Shown: positions 46,180 to 64,000 of the stretch, piece by piece
Layout: each line of letters opens with the position of its first letter
How positions within the stretch are numbered: the stretch's first letter is position 1
DNA from: Paroedura picta
Taxonomy: Eukaryota; Chordata; Lepidosauria; Squamata; Gekkonidae
Reading direction: 5' to 3'
NCBI RefSeq assembly: GCF_049243985.1
Contig: NC_135370.1
Location: forward strand, 167,365,824 to 167,429,823
DNA: 64,000 nucleotides
Translations under genes and position numbers: made by a program
The notes under the pieces: model-generated
What the model saw: only the letters and a program-made list of their open reading frames with translations
What the model was told of the DNA's origin: nothing
Database searches by the model: none

Positions 46180-48130
46180 GGCGACAATGTCTGTGCTGAT
46201 AACCTCACACCAAGTATAGAACCGTGGATTCCTCAGTGTGGACTCAGAAGAAAAAAGGAAACCACGAGGCACAGTGATACAGTTGTCTTCTCTATGTTTA
46301 TAGGTGAAAAGGTTATAACATAAAGTCATAAAGAGTCAACCAAAACGGGATCCTAGGTTAAGTGACCCGCTTTCTGTTTTATCTTCGTCAGTGGTTGCTC
46401 TGCAAAATGAATAAAGTAGACAATATGTGCATGTAGAATTTCAAAACATGGTTCATAACATACCTTCCAATATACTGTCATAGTAGTAGTCGTAGTATCA
46501 CATTGGCAGAATGCTCATAATTGTCTGGGGATTTCATAAAGTGCCCATGAGGGCTACCTTCAGTTAGTATTTATAGAGAAGCTGGCAGTTACAGGTGTAG
46601 TCAATTATTTAAAGGGGCCAGATCCATTAAAGTAAATAACCCAAACAGATTTTTACAAAAAACAATTGTAATCAATGTTGGCATTAAGACCCCCCCCCCC
46701 CCCCCCCGGCATCACAGTATTCAAATGATGAATGAAAAAACTTTCCCGTTGTTGAAGGCGGATGATAATGTTGTCCTTGGCATTTAGTGAAGGTTGAAGT
46801 TGTTCCAGTCCTAAGAATATGAATTCTTCTAAGCTAAGATTATGTTCCAACCAATGTGAGACGAGAGGAACATCTTTAATTTTGTTTCTCAGTTGGCTCC
46901 TATGTTCTGATATTCGAATTTTAAGAGGTCTAGATCAGTGGTCCCCAACCCTTTTATCACCGGGGACCACTCACCGGGGACCACTCAACGCCTTTTACTG
47001 AGGCCCGGTTTGGGGGGGGGGTAGTTTACTCCTCTACTCTCAACCACTGCCCTAACGCTCTCTGATCGCTATGGTAATGTTTAAACATCCCTTCAAAATA
47101 AGATACAGACACGCCACAACAAAGAAGTGTGTTGTAAAGGGCCGGGGGGGATGAAGTAAAGGGCCGGGGGGGGGAGAAGGTGTCCTTCGGGGTCCACCTC
47201 CGATTAGTCGAAGGACCACATGTGGTCGGCGGCCCACAAGTTGGGGATCGCTAGTCTAGATGACATTCCCACATAGCAGTTTGCATTTGCATATAATCAT
47301 ATATACTGTATTACTGGACTCACAATTGATAAATTGTTTAGCATGTGCTTTAAAGCCATTGGAATGTTGATACTCTTTAGTTTCCAACATATATTTGCAC
47401 ACCATACATCTACCACAACGATGATTACCCATTGGTAAAGTATTAATAGGGCGTTCTATGGGTCTGATAATATCCTGAATATTTCTGCCAAGACGCCACG
47501 ATATAATTGGTTTTTCCTTGCAGCCCCCAATATAGTCAACCATATGCCAGTGTTTGGGTATAATTTTTTGCAGTTCACGAGAATAATCTGAGAACTCCAA
47601 AGATGAGGTTAACCTGTTGGATTTTGGCCCGAGTTTGTATTGTAACAGAGCCTCACGGTCTGTTCTATCAGTGTGTTTTTTTGCTGCATTAATGCCAGCT
47701 TCTCTATAAATACTAACTGAAGGTAGCCCTCATGGGCACTTTATGAAATCCCCAGACGATTATGAACATTTTGCCAATGTGATACTATGACTATTACTAT
47801 GACAGTATATTGGAAGGTATGTTATGCTGCTTTGTAAAATTATGAACCAGGTTTTGAAATTCTACATGCACATATTGTCTACTTTATTCATTTTGCAGAG
47901 CAACCGCTGACGAAGATAAAACAGAAAGCGGGTCACTTAACCTAGGATCCCGTTTTGGTTGACTCTTTATGACTTTATGTTATAACCTTTTCACCTATAA
48001 ACATAGAGAAGACAACCGCATCACTGTGCCTCGTGGTTTCCTTTTTTCTTCTGATAACCTCACACCAGCTACAGCTGAAGCTCTGTTTGGATATACAGAT
48101 GATGATGATGAATCCAGTCTTGGATTTTAC
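46180..48130 (-). mobile_element. Penelope-like element with inverted terminal arms, interrupted
   Basis: Minus-strand frames show a GIY-YIG-type endonuclease region with the Penelope Cys pattern (CGRCMVCKYM, FINCESSNTVYMIICKC) and, separately, ISEHRSQLRNK and RESFFIHHLNTVMP. Inverted arms of about 390 bp, 46200-46587 and 47693-48070, bound it, as pseudo-LTRs of this family can. A hAT element at 46936-47253 splits it. The element is broken and only the 3' part remains. Confidence 0.72.
46936..47253 (+). mobile_element. hAT-type element (CAGTGGTCCCCAACC ends), copy 3
   Basis: Perfect 8-bp duplications GTCTAGAT lie at 46928-46935 and 47254-47261, inside the Penelope-like element. Confidence 0.85.
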
Positions 48131-48834
48131 CTCTTGTGTTTTAGCTTGGTTGCTGATTGAGCTAAGGTTTTTGCACTTTTAAAGTTATTGTTGATACCAT
48201 ATTGTTTTTGACCCCCCTTTTGCACTAACAGAACTAGTTTATAGTTTTTTCTTTGAAATAAACATTCAAAAACATTTAACCTACTGATGCCTCAATTAAT
48301 GTAAATGTACCAGTATATTGGTAAATTAATGTGCATTTCCCACCCTCGGCTTAAATGCAATACGTTTGCCCAGATTTTGTGTTATAATTAGATGCTTCGG
48401 CTTATATGCAAATATATGTGGTAAGTTATGATTAACAGGCTCATTACTTCACTGGCAGTTATGACTAAGTACTCAAGAGTGATAGGACTTCATGACTTCT
48501 GTAGACTGTTGTGATACAAGCCTTTTTGAAGATACTGAATGTGAAATCAAATATTTATCTTTAAAATCTTGAAAAATAAAAATATATGCCTGGTACGTAT
48601 CTTATACCTACCAAAATTGAGTGCCAACAACATGCTAAACTCACCTTTCTGTCATTTTGTTAACCCTTCAAATGCTAGTCCTTGCATTCACAGGCAAGAC
48701 ATTACAAAAACAAGGTGATTTGTTTCAGAGCATGGCTGTCGTTAAGGCAACAGTATTGCAGCATAAGCTGCATTATGACATCACTTTTATGACAACACTT
48801 CCCAGCACTTCAACTACAACAGTATGAATTACAA

Positions 48835-48970
48835 CAGGGGTAGTCAACCTGTGGTCCTCCAGATGTTCATGGACTACAATTCCCATGAGCCCCTGCCAGC
48901 AAATGCTGGCAGGGGCTCATGGGAATTGTAATCCATGAACATCTGGAGGACCACGGGTTGACTACACCTG
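48835..48970. mobile_element. Palindromic hAT MITE, copy 5
   Basis: Perfect 8-bp duplications AATTACAA lie at 48827-48834 and 48971-48978. The arms fold around CCAGCAAATGCTGG. Confidence 0.88.
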
Positions 48971-48979
48971 AATTACAAG

Positions 48980-49560
48980 ACATGTTAAGATCATCAATAT
49001 TACATCCATGTCGGCACCCACTAATACATGTTTTAAGGCTTAAGTGGTTTTTTGGGGCTAAAGGAAGACATCTAGCAATATATTTCAATTCTTTGAGTTT
49101 CATTTGTGGTCACTTTTCAGAGTTCCTGCACAATTAAATCACATGCCGTTATTTCAAACTGTTTGGATCACTCCCGGCCCAGGGAAGCATTCAAGGCTGT
49201 TCTCCTTTTATCTTATTAGATTGACGTGAGTTTTATAGTGAAATAGAAATTCAGACCTTTGTTGTCTTTGTACTTCCCAATTATCAGCATTTTGAAATGG
49301 CATGCATGGTCTATCAAAATAGGCACACAAGTTTCTAAGAGTAGCCAGCCAAATACCATAGAGCTCTTTGCCCTTGTCTACAAGCAGGCTTTGGGTGGTT
49401 CACAGCATATTTCCACACGTAGCACCATCATAAAATCACAAAACAAGTAAAAGGATATAATGCTCTTATTTAGCCCTCTACCTGCCACTTTCCACATTTC
49501 ATCTTTGTATCCAAATTTAGTGGCAGGAATAACCTGGAGGTGAATAGGGGGAAGCCCATA
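48980..49560. other. Stretch without a recognised gene
   Basis: A minus-strand splice-bounded frame at 49482-49533 (VIPATKFGYKDEMWKVAG) could be an upstream exon of copy B, but its phase does not fit the exon at 45272. Otherwise nothing is seen. Confidence 0.3.
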
Positions 49561-49960
49561 ATTTTTCTTGGTTATGCTGACCTCAACCAAATGTCTGGCA
49601 GAAGAACACTGCTCAGGTAGTTCTGTCAGGTCTGGGGCCCCAACTGGCAGCTCATTCCATCAGGTTGGGACTGTGGCTGAAAGGTTCTAGCCCTGGTTGA
49701 GGCCAGATGCACCTTGAAGACAGGGAACCAACATATTAGTGTTTTAGCTCCTTTCTGGGGCAAACCTGGGAGACGATCCCTTCAATATGCAGGGCCCAGG
49801 CCCACACAGGACCTTAAAAGTAGCACCAGGAGGGTAGGTTGTATGCGAGCCCTTCATGGTTTCCTAGTAAGGTCCCCAAGTGGCTGAACTTTGTACCAGC
49901 TGCAGCTTCTGCATCACAGTGAATTACAGTAATCTAGTCTAGAGGTGACAGTCACATGGA
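49560..49960 (-). mobile_element. L2-type LINE 3' fragment
   Basis: CTCAACCAAATGTCTGGCAG and GGCAGCTCATTCCATCAGG are the inverse of the LINE segment at 11935. A further piece follows at about 50795-50900. Confidence 0.5.
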
Positions 49961-50545
49961 TGACTGTGATGAGGTTTTCCTGGGCCAGATAGGGTGCTAG
50001 TAGCTTCACTGGGCAGACTGAAAGATCCCTGGTGTGCTAAGTTCATGACCTGGGCCTCCATGGTAAGGAAGGCATTGAAGATCACTCCCAACTTCCTGAC
50101 CAATGAAAAACAGGCAATTCAGTTTGCATGGGATGGCTTTTGCAACATGTCCAAAATTATTGCTTTAGAGAAACAAATGAAGCACTGGGCAGATAGCAAT
50201 TTTATTATTTTTGGTAGTTTTCATCTATTGGACCAAGCAATTACAGGATTTCCAAATAATTCCAGATCCCAAAACAGGCAGAAATCCTTAATTTTTTCAG
50301 GTCAAGTAGACCCAAAAAAACAGAGGAACAAAGTTGCCAAACACAGCTGAGCAGCGAAAGCACAGTCATTTTGTTTTTTGTTTCAGCTGGCCCTCCCTAG
50401 CAGCGATTCTGGACAACTGACAGAGTCAACTCACACAAAATTATAGCCATTTAAACTTTTAACAACCATGTTCTTTCACTAGAAATATGGGAAGATGGAT
50501 TGGAAAGGGTTACAGCCCAGGCTTGGGGGGAGGGGGCTATTCATG

Positions 50546-50790
50546 GAATCATAGAAGAGTTGGAAAGGACATCATGGATCATTCTAGTCCACTATGCAGG
50601 ACACTCAAAACCCTATCGTTCATCCACTGTAACTTGCCACCCCCTTGAGCCTTCACAGAATCAGCTTCTCTGTCAGATGGCTATCCAGCCTGTTTAAAAA
50701 TCTCCAAAGATGGAGAACCCACCACCTCCCGAGGAAGCCTGTTCCACTGAGAAACCGCTGTCAGATACTTATGTTTAGATGGGATTTCTT
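50546..50790 (-). mobile_element. CR1 LINE 3' fragment
   Basis: ATCATAGAAGAGTTGGAAAGG and CCTCCCGAGGAAGCCTG mark inverse CR1. Confidence 0.75.
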
Positions 50791-51019
50791 TTGATGTTAC
50801 TGCTAGCCTTGGCCTCAACCATATGCTTGGTGGAAGAATGCTGTTTTGCACGCCCTTTGGAACTTCTGAGTGTTCCAAAAGGGCCCAGATCCCTGCTGGC
50901 AACTCAATCTGCATAATCATCTGGTATTGGTGTTTTGGGGGAAGGAATTGATTCAATGCCACTATCCTGTCAATTGACTGCCTATTGTCAGGTGTGTGTG
51001 AGTCCATAACACCCTATAA

Positions 51020-51665
51020 AACCTGTCCAGCAGCACTAAAAAATTTAACATTTTATTCCTAGGTGCACATCTGTAGGAAATCACCATTTGACATTAGGAC
51101 TAAGTAGTGATATTCAGCTGAATCATACACCTTGCTCCTGTTTATCCATTCAGGATCATTTTTTCCCAGTACCATTGTTCTCCTCCTGAAAGCTTTTTCT
51201 TTCAGAGAAAGTTATTTCCAAGCAGAGAATTGACTCCGCAACACTAGGAGAAGGGTACAACTAGGGGGAAAATGTGGAAAAGCTATTTGTGTATGGCCTG
51301 CTTTGTCCTGGGCAGGAATGTCATAAATCTCTCTTGGGTTACTGGCTTTTAGTTTATGAAGACATGTTCTCTATAGCTGCATGTGAATTTCTTCCTTAGT
51401 TTGAATCAGAATAGATTAAATGAAGGAAGTAGGGATTTATCAGCAAGTTACTGCTTTAGGTCTAACTTATGACACAAGCCATTTTTTCTCTACCAGCTTT
51501 TACTTCATTTGCTGTAATTCTCAAATTGGGACAGGAAAGTGATTGCTACACCTATTGAAAACAGTTTCACATATTCAGTATTAGTATTTGCCTCCAGGAT
51601 CTTGATAAATGGGGGAGTGGGGAAATCCAGATTTGACTGAAGGATACACCAGACACAGCATTCTG
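51020..51665. other. Gene-end spacer downstream of HSP90AA1
   Basis: AT-rich and free of recognised repeats. It lies just beyond the inferred HSP90AA1 poly(A) site. Confidence 0.5.
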
Positions 51666-51669
51666 TGAC

Positions 51670-52265
51670 CAACATTAATTCAGAACACTTTTATTCCTAG
51701 ATAGATCCAGATTAGAACTGTACATGCAAAACTGTTAGTCACCATAGATTTTACAGCAGATTCTATTCTATGAGAGTGGAATTCAGAATCCTTTTTATAG
51801 TATAAAAAGACTAAATATCAATACCTTGGAACAAGACATGACATATTCCAATGTTTTCAGTTCCAGTACCTAGCTACTAGGTATTGTATGTTATGGATGT
51901 TCAGTTATTAGAACGTCAGAGGTTTAACATCAACATTGCAGAACACATAGTTCGCCTCTTTTCTTTCCATTGCCATCCTGAAACCCTGCCAACAAACTAA
52001 CCGATATTCCTTAACAGTACATAAGATTGTACAGTGTTATACATCAAAAAAGGATATTCCCTCAATGGCATCTCACATTACCTTAAAAAAAAAGCAATGT
52101 AACAAAAATAAAGGTATAACATCTCCAAAAATAAATACAAAGAGGGAATGCAGACAAGTGTCAAAAGACTTTTTGGCAGGTCACATTCATAATATACAAA
52201 ATATAACTTATTCAAAGCCAAGGGCAAAAGGAAATATCCAAAATTTTCCTCAAGTGGTCAACCAT
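51670..52265 (-). terminator. HSP90AA1: HSP90AA1 3' UTR and poly(A) signal
   Basis: The first clear minus-strand AATAAA after the stop lies at 51690-51695, giving a 3' UTR of about 590 nt that is AT-rich and free of recognised repeats. The cleavage site near 51675 is inferred. Confidence 0.65.
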
Positions 52266-59758
<7,493 letters not shown>

Positions 59759-59783
59759 TGCGCGGCTCCCGGCCCGCCGCCCG

Positions 59784-59793
59784 CCTTATATAG
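59784..59793 (-). promoter_or_regulatory. HSP90AA1: TATA box of HSP90AA1
   Basis: The minus strand reads CTATATAAGG within GC-rich sequence. It places transcription start near 59757 and agrees with the exon 1 donor at 59675. Confidence 0.88.
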
Positions 59794-59809
59794 GCGCGCC
59801 CCCTCCTCT

Positions 59810-59832
59810 TTCCAGAACCATCGGGAACCTTC
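59810..59832 (-). promoter_or_regulatory. HSP90AA1: Heat shock element of HSP90AA1
   Basis: Five contiguous 5-bp units alternate on the plus strand as TTC, GAA, aTC, GAA, TTC at 59810, 59815, 59820, 59825 and 59830; four are perfect. HSF1 trimers bind such arrays. It lies 17 bp upstream of the TATA box, where a core HSE is expected. Confidence 0.88.
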
Positions 59833-60089
59833 AGCGACGGGCAGAGGGAGGGGGCGGAGAGGGGGCGGGGCTCCTCCGAGCCGTCTCCCGAGGGAGGGGC
59901 GGGGCGAAGGGAGGAGCTCGAGGCCGGAGAAGCGGCGCTGCCGGGGAGCTGTGCGCACGCGCCGTTTCCCACGCGCGCCCTGGTCGCGTCCTTCGGGCCC
60001 AGGTTGTGAGCCGTACGCACGCGCCGGGCGGGAGACTCGGGCGGGCTCTCCTCCTGGAGAGACAGAAGGCCGCATGCGCAAGAGCTTGC

Positions 60090-60097
60090 TTCCAGAA
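60090..60097 (-). promoter_or_regulatory. HSP90AA1: Possible distal heat shock half-element
   Basis: TTCCAGAA is a perfect inverted pair of HSF units about 335 bp upstream of the inferred start. The neighbouring 5-bp positions do not match, so it would be a weak site. Confidence 0.35.
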
Positions 60098-60311
60098 CCT
60101 GGAGAGGGCCGTTGAGGTTTTTTTCATTCTTCCTTCCCCTGGCGCTCCTTCAAGGCGGGCGGGTGGAGGGAGCGCGGCTCTGCATGTCCGTAGGATGACA
60201 TCATCACCCTCGCCTATTCACCAGAACAGTCTAGATAGGGGCGGAGCCACGAGGAGGAGGAGGGCTGGCTGGAGTTCCCTCGCCCCTCCCGCCGCCCTCA
60301 GAATGCCCTAG

Positions 60312-62395
60312 AAGCGGAAGACGGTTGGCGCGGTTGCTGCCGTTCTTTTCTCCCATTCCACCCAGAACCTCCTTGAAATAAGGGATTTCAGCCATTCTCA
60401 ACCTTTTGTGGGCCCACAGCTCTGTTTGGAGTTCTCCTCAGGTTGCAGAGCTCTCTGTTAAATAAAGACACGACACAAACAGATAGCTAGATAGTGATCT
60501 TATTACTGAACACCAAGAAAACGTGAACATTCCAACATATTGGGAAAAAAATTTTAAGATTGTATGAAGTTAAAGTTTCGAACCTTTGACAGAGAGAAAC
60601 CTACGCGTTCACTTTTACTCCCTAGAATACATCATAATTCAAGCACTCAACAACGAGACGGATTTCTGTTGCTTTCCCTTGAGAAAGGTCGAGCTTTCAG
60701 TTAATGACATCATACATGACAAAAGTATTTCATCAGATCGGTTACCAGGGTCTCCCAAAACCCCATTTCAGGCTTTTTCCCCCAGTCTGTAGCCCCCCTC
60801 AAATGTGTCAGAGCCTCCAAGGGGGTCATATTGCCCCCATCGAGAATAGTGACTCTGTTTCAACTTTGCATTAAGAAGAGAAAGAAGGCCATGTAACAAC
60901 TCAAAAGATACTATGAGTTTCAAGGTAGCAACAGCTTTCCTCTGGTGTTTCTGAGAGTCATTATATCAAACATTTCTCCAGAGGGGCTAGCTATGCTGAT
61001 CAACTAACTAAAAATAACAAAAAATGTCCTCTAGAGATACCTCAATGACTAATAAATTTACTGAGATATGATCTGTGAACCAGTTTACATGGGGCTGTCA
61101 GGTTCCTCCTAAACACTGGAGGGAGATGAGGCTGCCAGCTCTAATTTTGGAAACTGATGGAGATTTGGGGATGGAACCTGGGGAGGACAGGGATCTCAGT
61201 GGTGCACAAAATAATTGAGTCCCCCCCTCCAAAGCATCCATTTTCTCAATGGGAACCAATCTCTGTAGTCTCAAAGTGATCTGTAATTCCATCCCCAGGT
61301 CCCAACTGGAGACTGGCATCCCTAAGTCTGAAACATTATGCCAGAGGTTCCTGTCATGGGTTATATGGCACCACTGCTATGATTAGTTTTCAGCCTCCAG
61401 GTGGGACTTGGGGATCCCCTAGAGTAGCAGCTTTATCTGCAGATTATAGAGATCAGTTCCCCTGGAGAAAATAGCAGTGTTGAAGAGTGAACCCTGTGAT
61501 ATTGTACTCCACTGAGGTCCCTATCCTTCCTGGCTCCATGCCCAGATCTCCAGGAGTTTCCCAACCTGGAGTTGGCAACCCTACCCCATCACCTGCCAGT
61601 GGCTGGGCTCTCACAACTCTATCAGTGTGGTTTCTGTCACTTTACCTTAAAAGGGTGGATGCCAAGCCGGGCTTTTTAAAGTAGGAAGAATAGAGTTCCC
61701 CTTCAAAGCATCCATTTTCTCCAGGGGAAGTACTTGTGTAGAATCCCCAGTCTTAGTAAGGACCTCGTGATGATCAAATCATCTTCAACAATGTGCTTTC
61801 TTTTCCTAAATGAAGCCTAGTTATTGGGAGTGATTGGAGATTTTCACGAGTAGTACCTGTTTACAAACATACAATCAGAGTCCTAAAAACAAGCAGCCAA
61901 ATTATTGTTGTAGGTTCAGATGATAGATGATGTGAAAGACTTCTATCAGAGACCCTAGAAAGCTGCTGCCAGTCAGAGCAGACAACACGGTCCTTTGTAT
62001 ACCTATGGCCTGGCTCAGCATTAGGCAGCTTCCCACGTACTATATCAAAGCCCCAAACAGCAACCATAACACTCCTGGCCAGACTGCCACCTCTCTCTGT
62101 ACAAGTGCAATATTACAACTAAACTCAAAAATTGTGACAATCCGATGGCTGAAACCCACTGTTTTAGTCCATACGCCACAGCTCTTTTTATTGTTGGCAA
62201 CAAAGCATCTATAGCAGGGGTGGCCAACCTGTGGAAAGCCACAGTTTGTCCACTGGAACACTAAGCCAGCTTTCATCCATGTATGATCCCTTTCCATTCT
62301 CAATTCTGCCTTACGTATATCATCAATTCTTGAACAACAATGCATGTCTATCGTTCAGATCTACACTAATAATAAAAAAAGGTTACCCATACTTC
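60312..62395. other. Upstream flank of HSP90AA1
   Basis: A worn hAT-like piece (AGCCATTCTCAACC to CGAGAATAGTG) spans about 60389-60850. GTTGCCAAC-type repeats are at 61085-61325 and 61400-61590, and a truncated CAGGGGTGGCCAACCTG end at about 62216. No gene is seen. Confidence 0.4.
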
Positions 62396-62400
62396 CTACA

Positions 62401-62672
62401 GAGAGCCTGTTCGGTATAGTGGTTAGGAGTGCTGACTTCTAATTTGGCATGCCAGGTTTGATTCTGCGCTCCCCCACATGCAGCCAGCTGGGTGACCTTG
62501 GGCTCGCCACGGCACTGATAAAACTGTTCTGACTGAGCAGTGATATCAGGGCTCTCTCAGCCTCACCCACCCCACAGGGTGTCTGTTGTGGGGAGAGGAA
62601 TGGGAAGGCGACTGTAAGCCGCTTTGAGCCTCCTCAAAGCGGCATATAAGAACCTTCTTCTTCTTCTTCTTC
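62401..62672 (+). mobile_element. Sauria-type SINE
   Basis: GAGAGCCTGTTCGGTATAGT to GCGGCATATAAGAACC and a TTCTTC tail, complete. Confidence 0.82.
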
Positions 62673-62904
62673 TGATAGGTTTGTCAACCTCCAGTTGGGT
62701 GTGAAAGATATCCTAGAATTACAACTTAGCCCCAGACTATATGCATTGGTTATTTTCATTAGTTAGTTCATTCATTAGTTAAAACATTTATTACCCTTCT
62801 CCTGGTGGCTACCAGTATCCCTCCCTTCCTGAATCCCCACTTCCAGGATCCCCCCTCAAATCTCCAAGTATTTCCAAACCCAGGGTTGAGAACCCTAGCT
62901 ACAT

Positions 62905-63139
62905 GAAAGCCAGCTTGGTGTAGTGGTTAGGAGCGCCAACTTCTAATCTGGCGAGCCAAGTTTGATTCCCCACTCCTCCACATGTAACCAGCTGGGTGAC
63001 TGTGGGCCAGTCACAGTCCTGTTAGATCTTTTTCTCAGTCCCACCTGCCTCTCAGGGTGTCTGTTGTGGGAAGAGGAAAGGGAAGGTGATTGTAAGCCAC
63101 TTTGAGGTTCCTTCTGGTAAAGCCAACTCTTCTTCTTCT
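62905..63139 (+). mobile_element. Sauria-type SINE
   Basis: AAGCCAGCTTGGTGTAGTGG to CCAACTCTTCTTCTTC, somewhat shortened in the middle. Confidence 0.78.
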
Positions 63140-64000
63140 ATATGGGTCCCAGTTAGAATATCTCATATAAAGGGTTGGAGCACAAGAAAGTGTATTGCCT
63201 ACCACATCAGCTCCCATCACCTGCCGTAGTCTATAACAAACAAGTATAGAAGAACAAAGGCCAGTGTTTTTATTGTGGTTGTTAGTGCTGTACTTGCTAC
63301 AATTTGCCAGTCATCACTTGGTGACTTTATATCGATTACAAATTTTGCAAAGATATAGTTGTTTTATCTACAAAAGTGAAAGGGAAGGCAAGACTGAGTC
63401 CCTCTGCAGTTTTAAAAATCCTACTCACATGCCAAACTGCATGTTAGCTAATGTTTTCATTACATGTCATCCGTTAGGTTGGTACTATTTTAGTTCTGTT
63501 GTAGCCATGAGCGTTTCTATGCTGTTTCCTGCCCACTCAAATACAACAGATTCAGTTTTACGAAATTTCTTGAGCAGCCTGCTTCTCTTCTGGGAATAAC
63601 TTATCAAAGATACTTTACCTCTGCGTCTAAAAGCATCGAATTTACTTCGCAAAAATGAGGGACACAAAACAAAAATTACTCTTTAAAAAATCTAACACTG
63701 ACAAAAATGGCTTCTTTTGGGAGCAGAAGTACTTTTTAGCTGACAGAAAGAGGTCTCTCCTTCCTCCACACTGCCCCTTACAGCTGCAGACATAAGTATA
63801 CCGTTTGCTACATTCCATAATTTTCCAGAGGGCTTATACCTTGAATAAAACTTGCTTGGTCTGAAAGGTGCCAGTGTACTCAAGCTTTGTTCTGCTGCTT
63901 CAGACCAACACACCTACCCACCAGAGTCTATCCAGAGTAGTTTTTGAGGGTGGCAGGGAGGTACAGCACAACAGGGGAAGTAGAGCTGCATCCACATTGC
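63140..64000. other. Window end, no gene recognised
   Basis: A LINE/SINE tail (TGGTCTGAAAGGTGCCAGTG, CAGACCAACACACCTACCC) is at about 63846-63930. The rest is unplaced. Confidence 0.4.

Noticed and set aside
47890-47945. Possible hammerhead ribozyme core in the Penelope-like arms (CTGACGA and GAAA)
   Set aside because: Penelope-like elements can carry hammerheads, but stems II and III cannot be paired convincingly in this sequence on paper.
49482-49533. Minus-strand exon-like frame VIPATKFGYKDEMWKVAG
   Set aside because: The splice sites are good, but the end phase does not fit the first known exon of copy B and no counterpart was found in copy A.

Overview
The window is vertebrate nuclear DNA, almost certainly from a squamate reptile. 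The two anchor genes, DYNC1H1 and HSP90AA1, are neighbours and converge tail to tail here as they do in other amniotes. The repeat content is typical of lizards: a BovB (RTE) LINE fragment, CR1 tails with the ATTCTATG end, L2-like LINE ends, ACA/tRNA-type Sauria SINEs, a 5S-rRNA-derived SINE, several hAT MITE families, a non-autonomous Helitron and a Penelope-like element. I cannot place the species more closely.

Layout. (1) 231-17565, plus strand: the last 23 coding exons of cytoplasmic dynein heavy chain 1. They give 1104 residues from just before AAA5 through AAA6 and the C-terminal domain to the stop, with reading frame and splice phase consistent at every junction. Two of the 22 introns visible in full use GC donors. 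(2) 17800-51670: a repeat-rich interval. It holds fragments of what look like two tandem, diverged copies of an unrecognised minus-strand gene, copy A at about 22790-30954 and copy B at about 36723-45272. Each has a large last exon, an upstream 51-nt exon and further small exons in the same order. (3) 52266-59758, minus strand: complete HSP90AA1, with one non-coding and ten coding exons encoding 728 residues ending MEEVD. Its promoter has a TATA box, a five-unit heat shock element and a CpG island. (4) 60310-64000: repeat-rich sequence upstream of HSP90AA1 with no gene recognised.

The two anchor genes are housekeeping or stress genes: a minus-end microtubule motor and a cytosolic chaperone. 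The least explained part is the duplicated gene pair between them. It is supported by splice sites, collinear exon order, equal exon length and weak but repeated protein similarity. I assign it no function. Many transposon insertions can be read to the base because their 8-bp target duplications survive, and several are nested, which gives a relative order of events.
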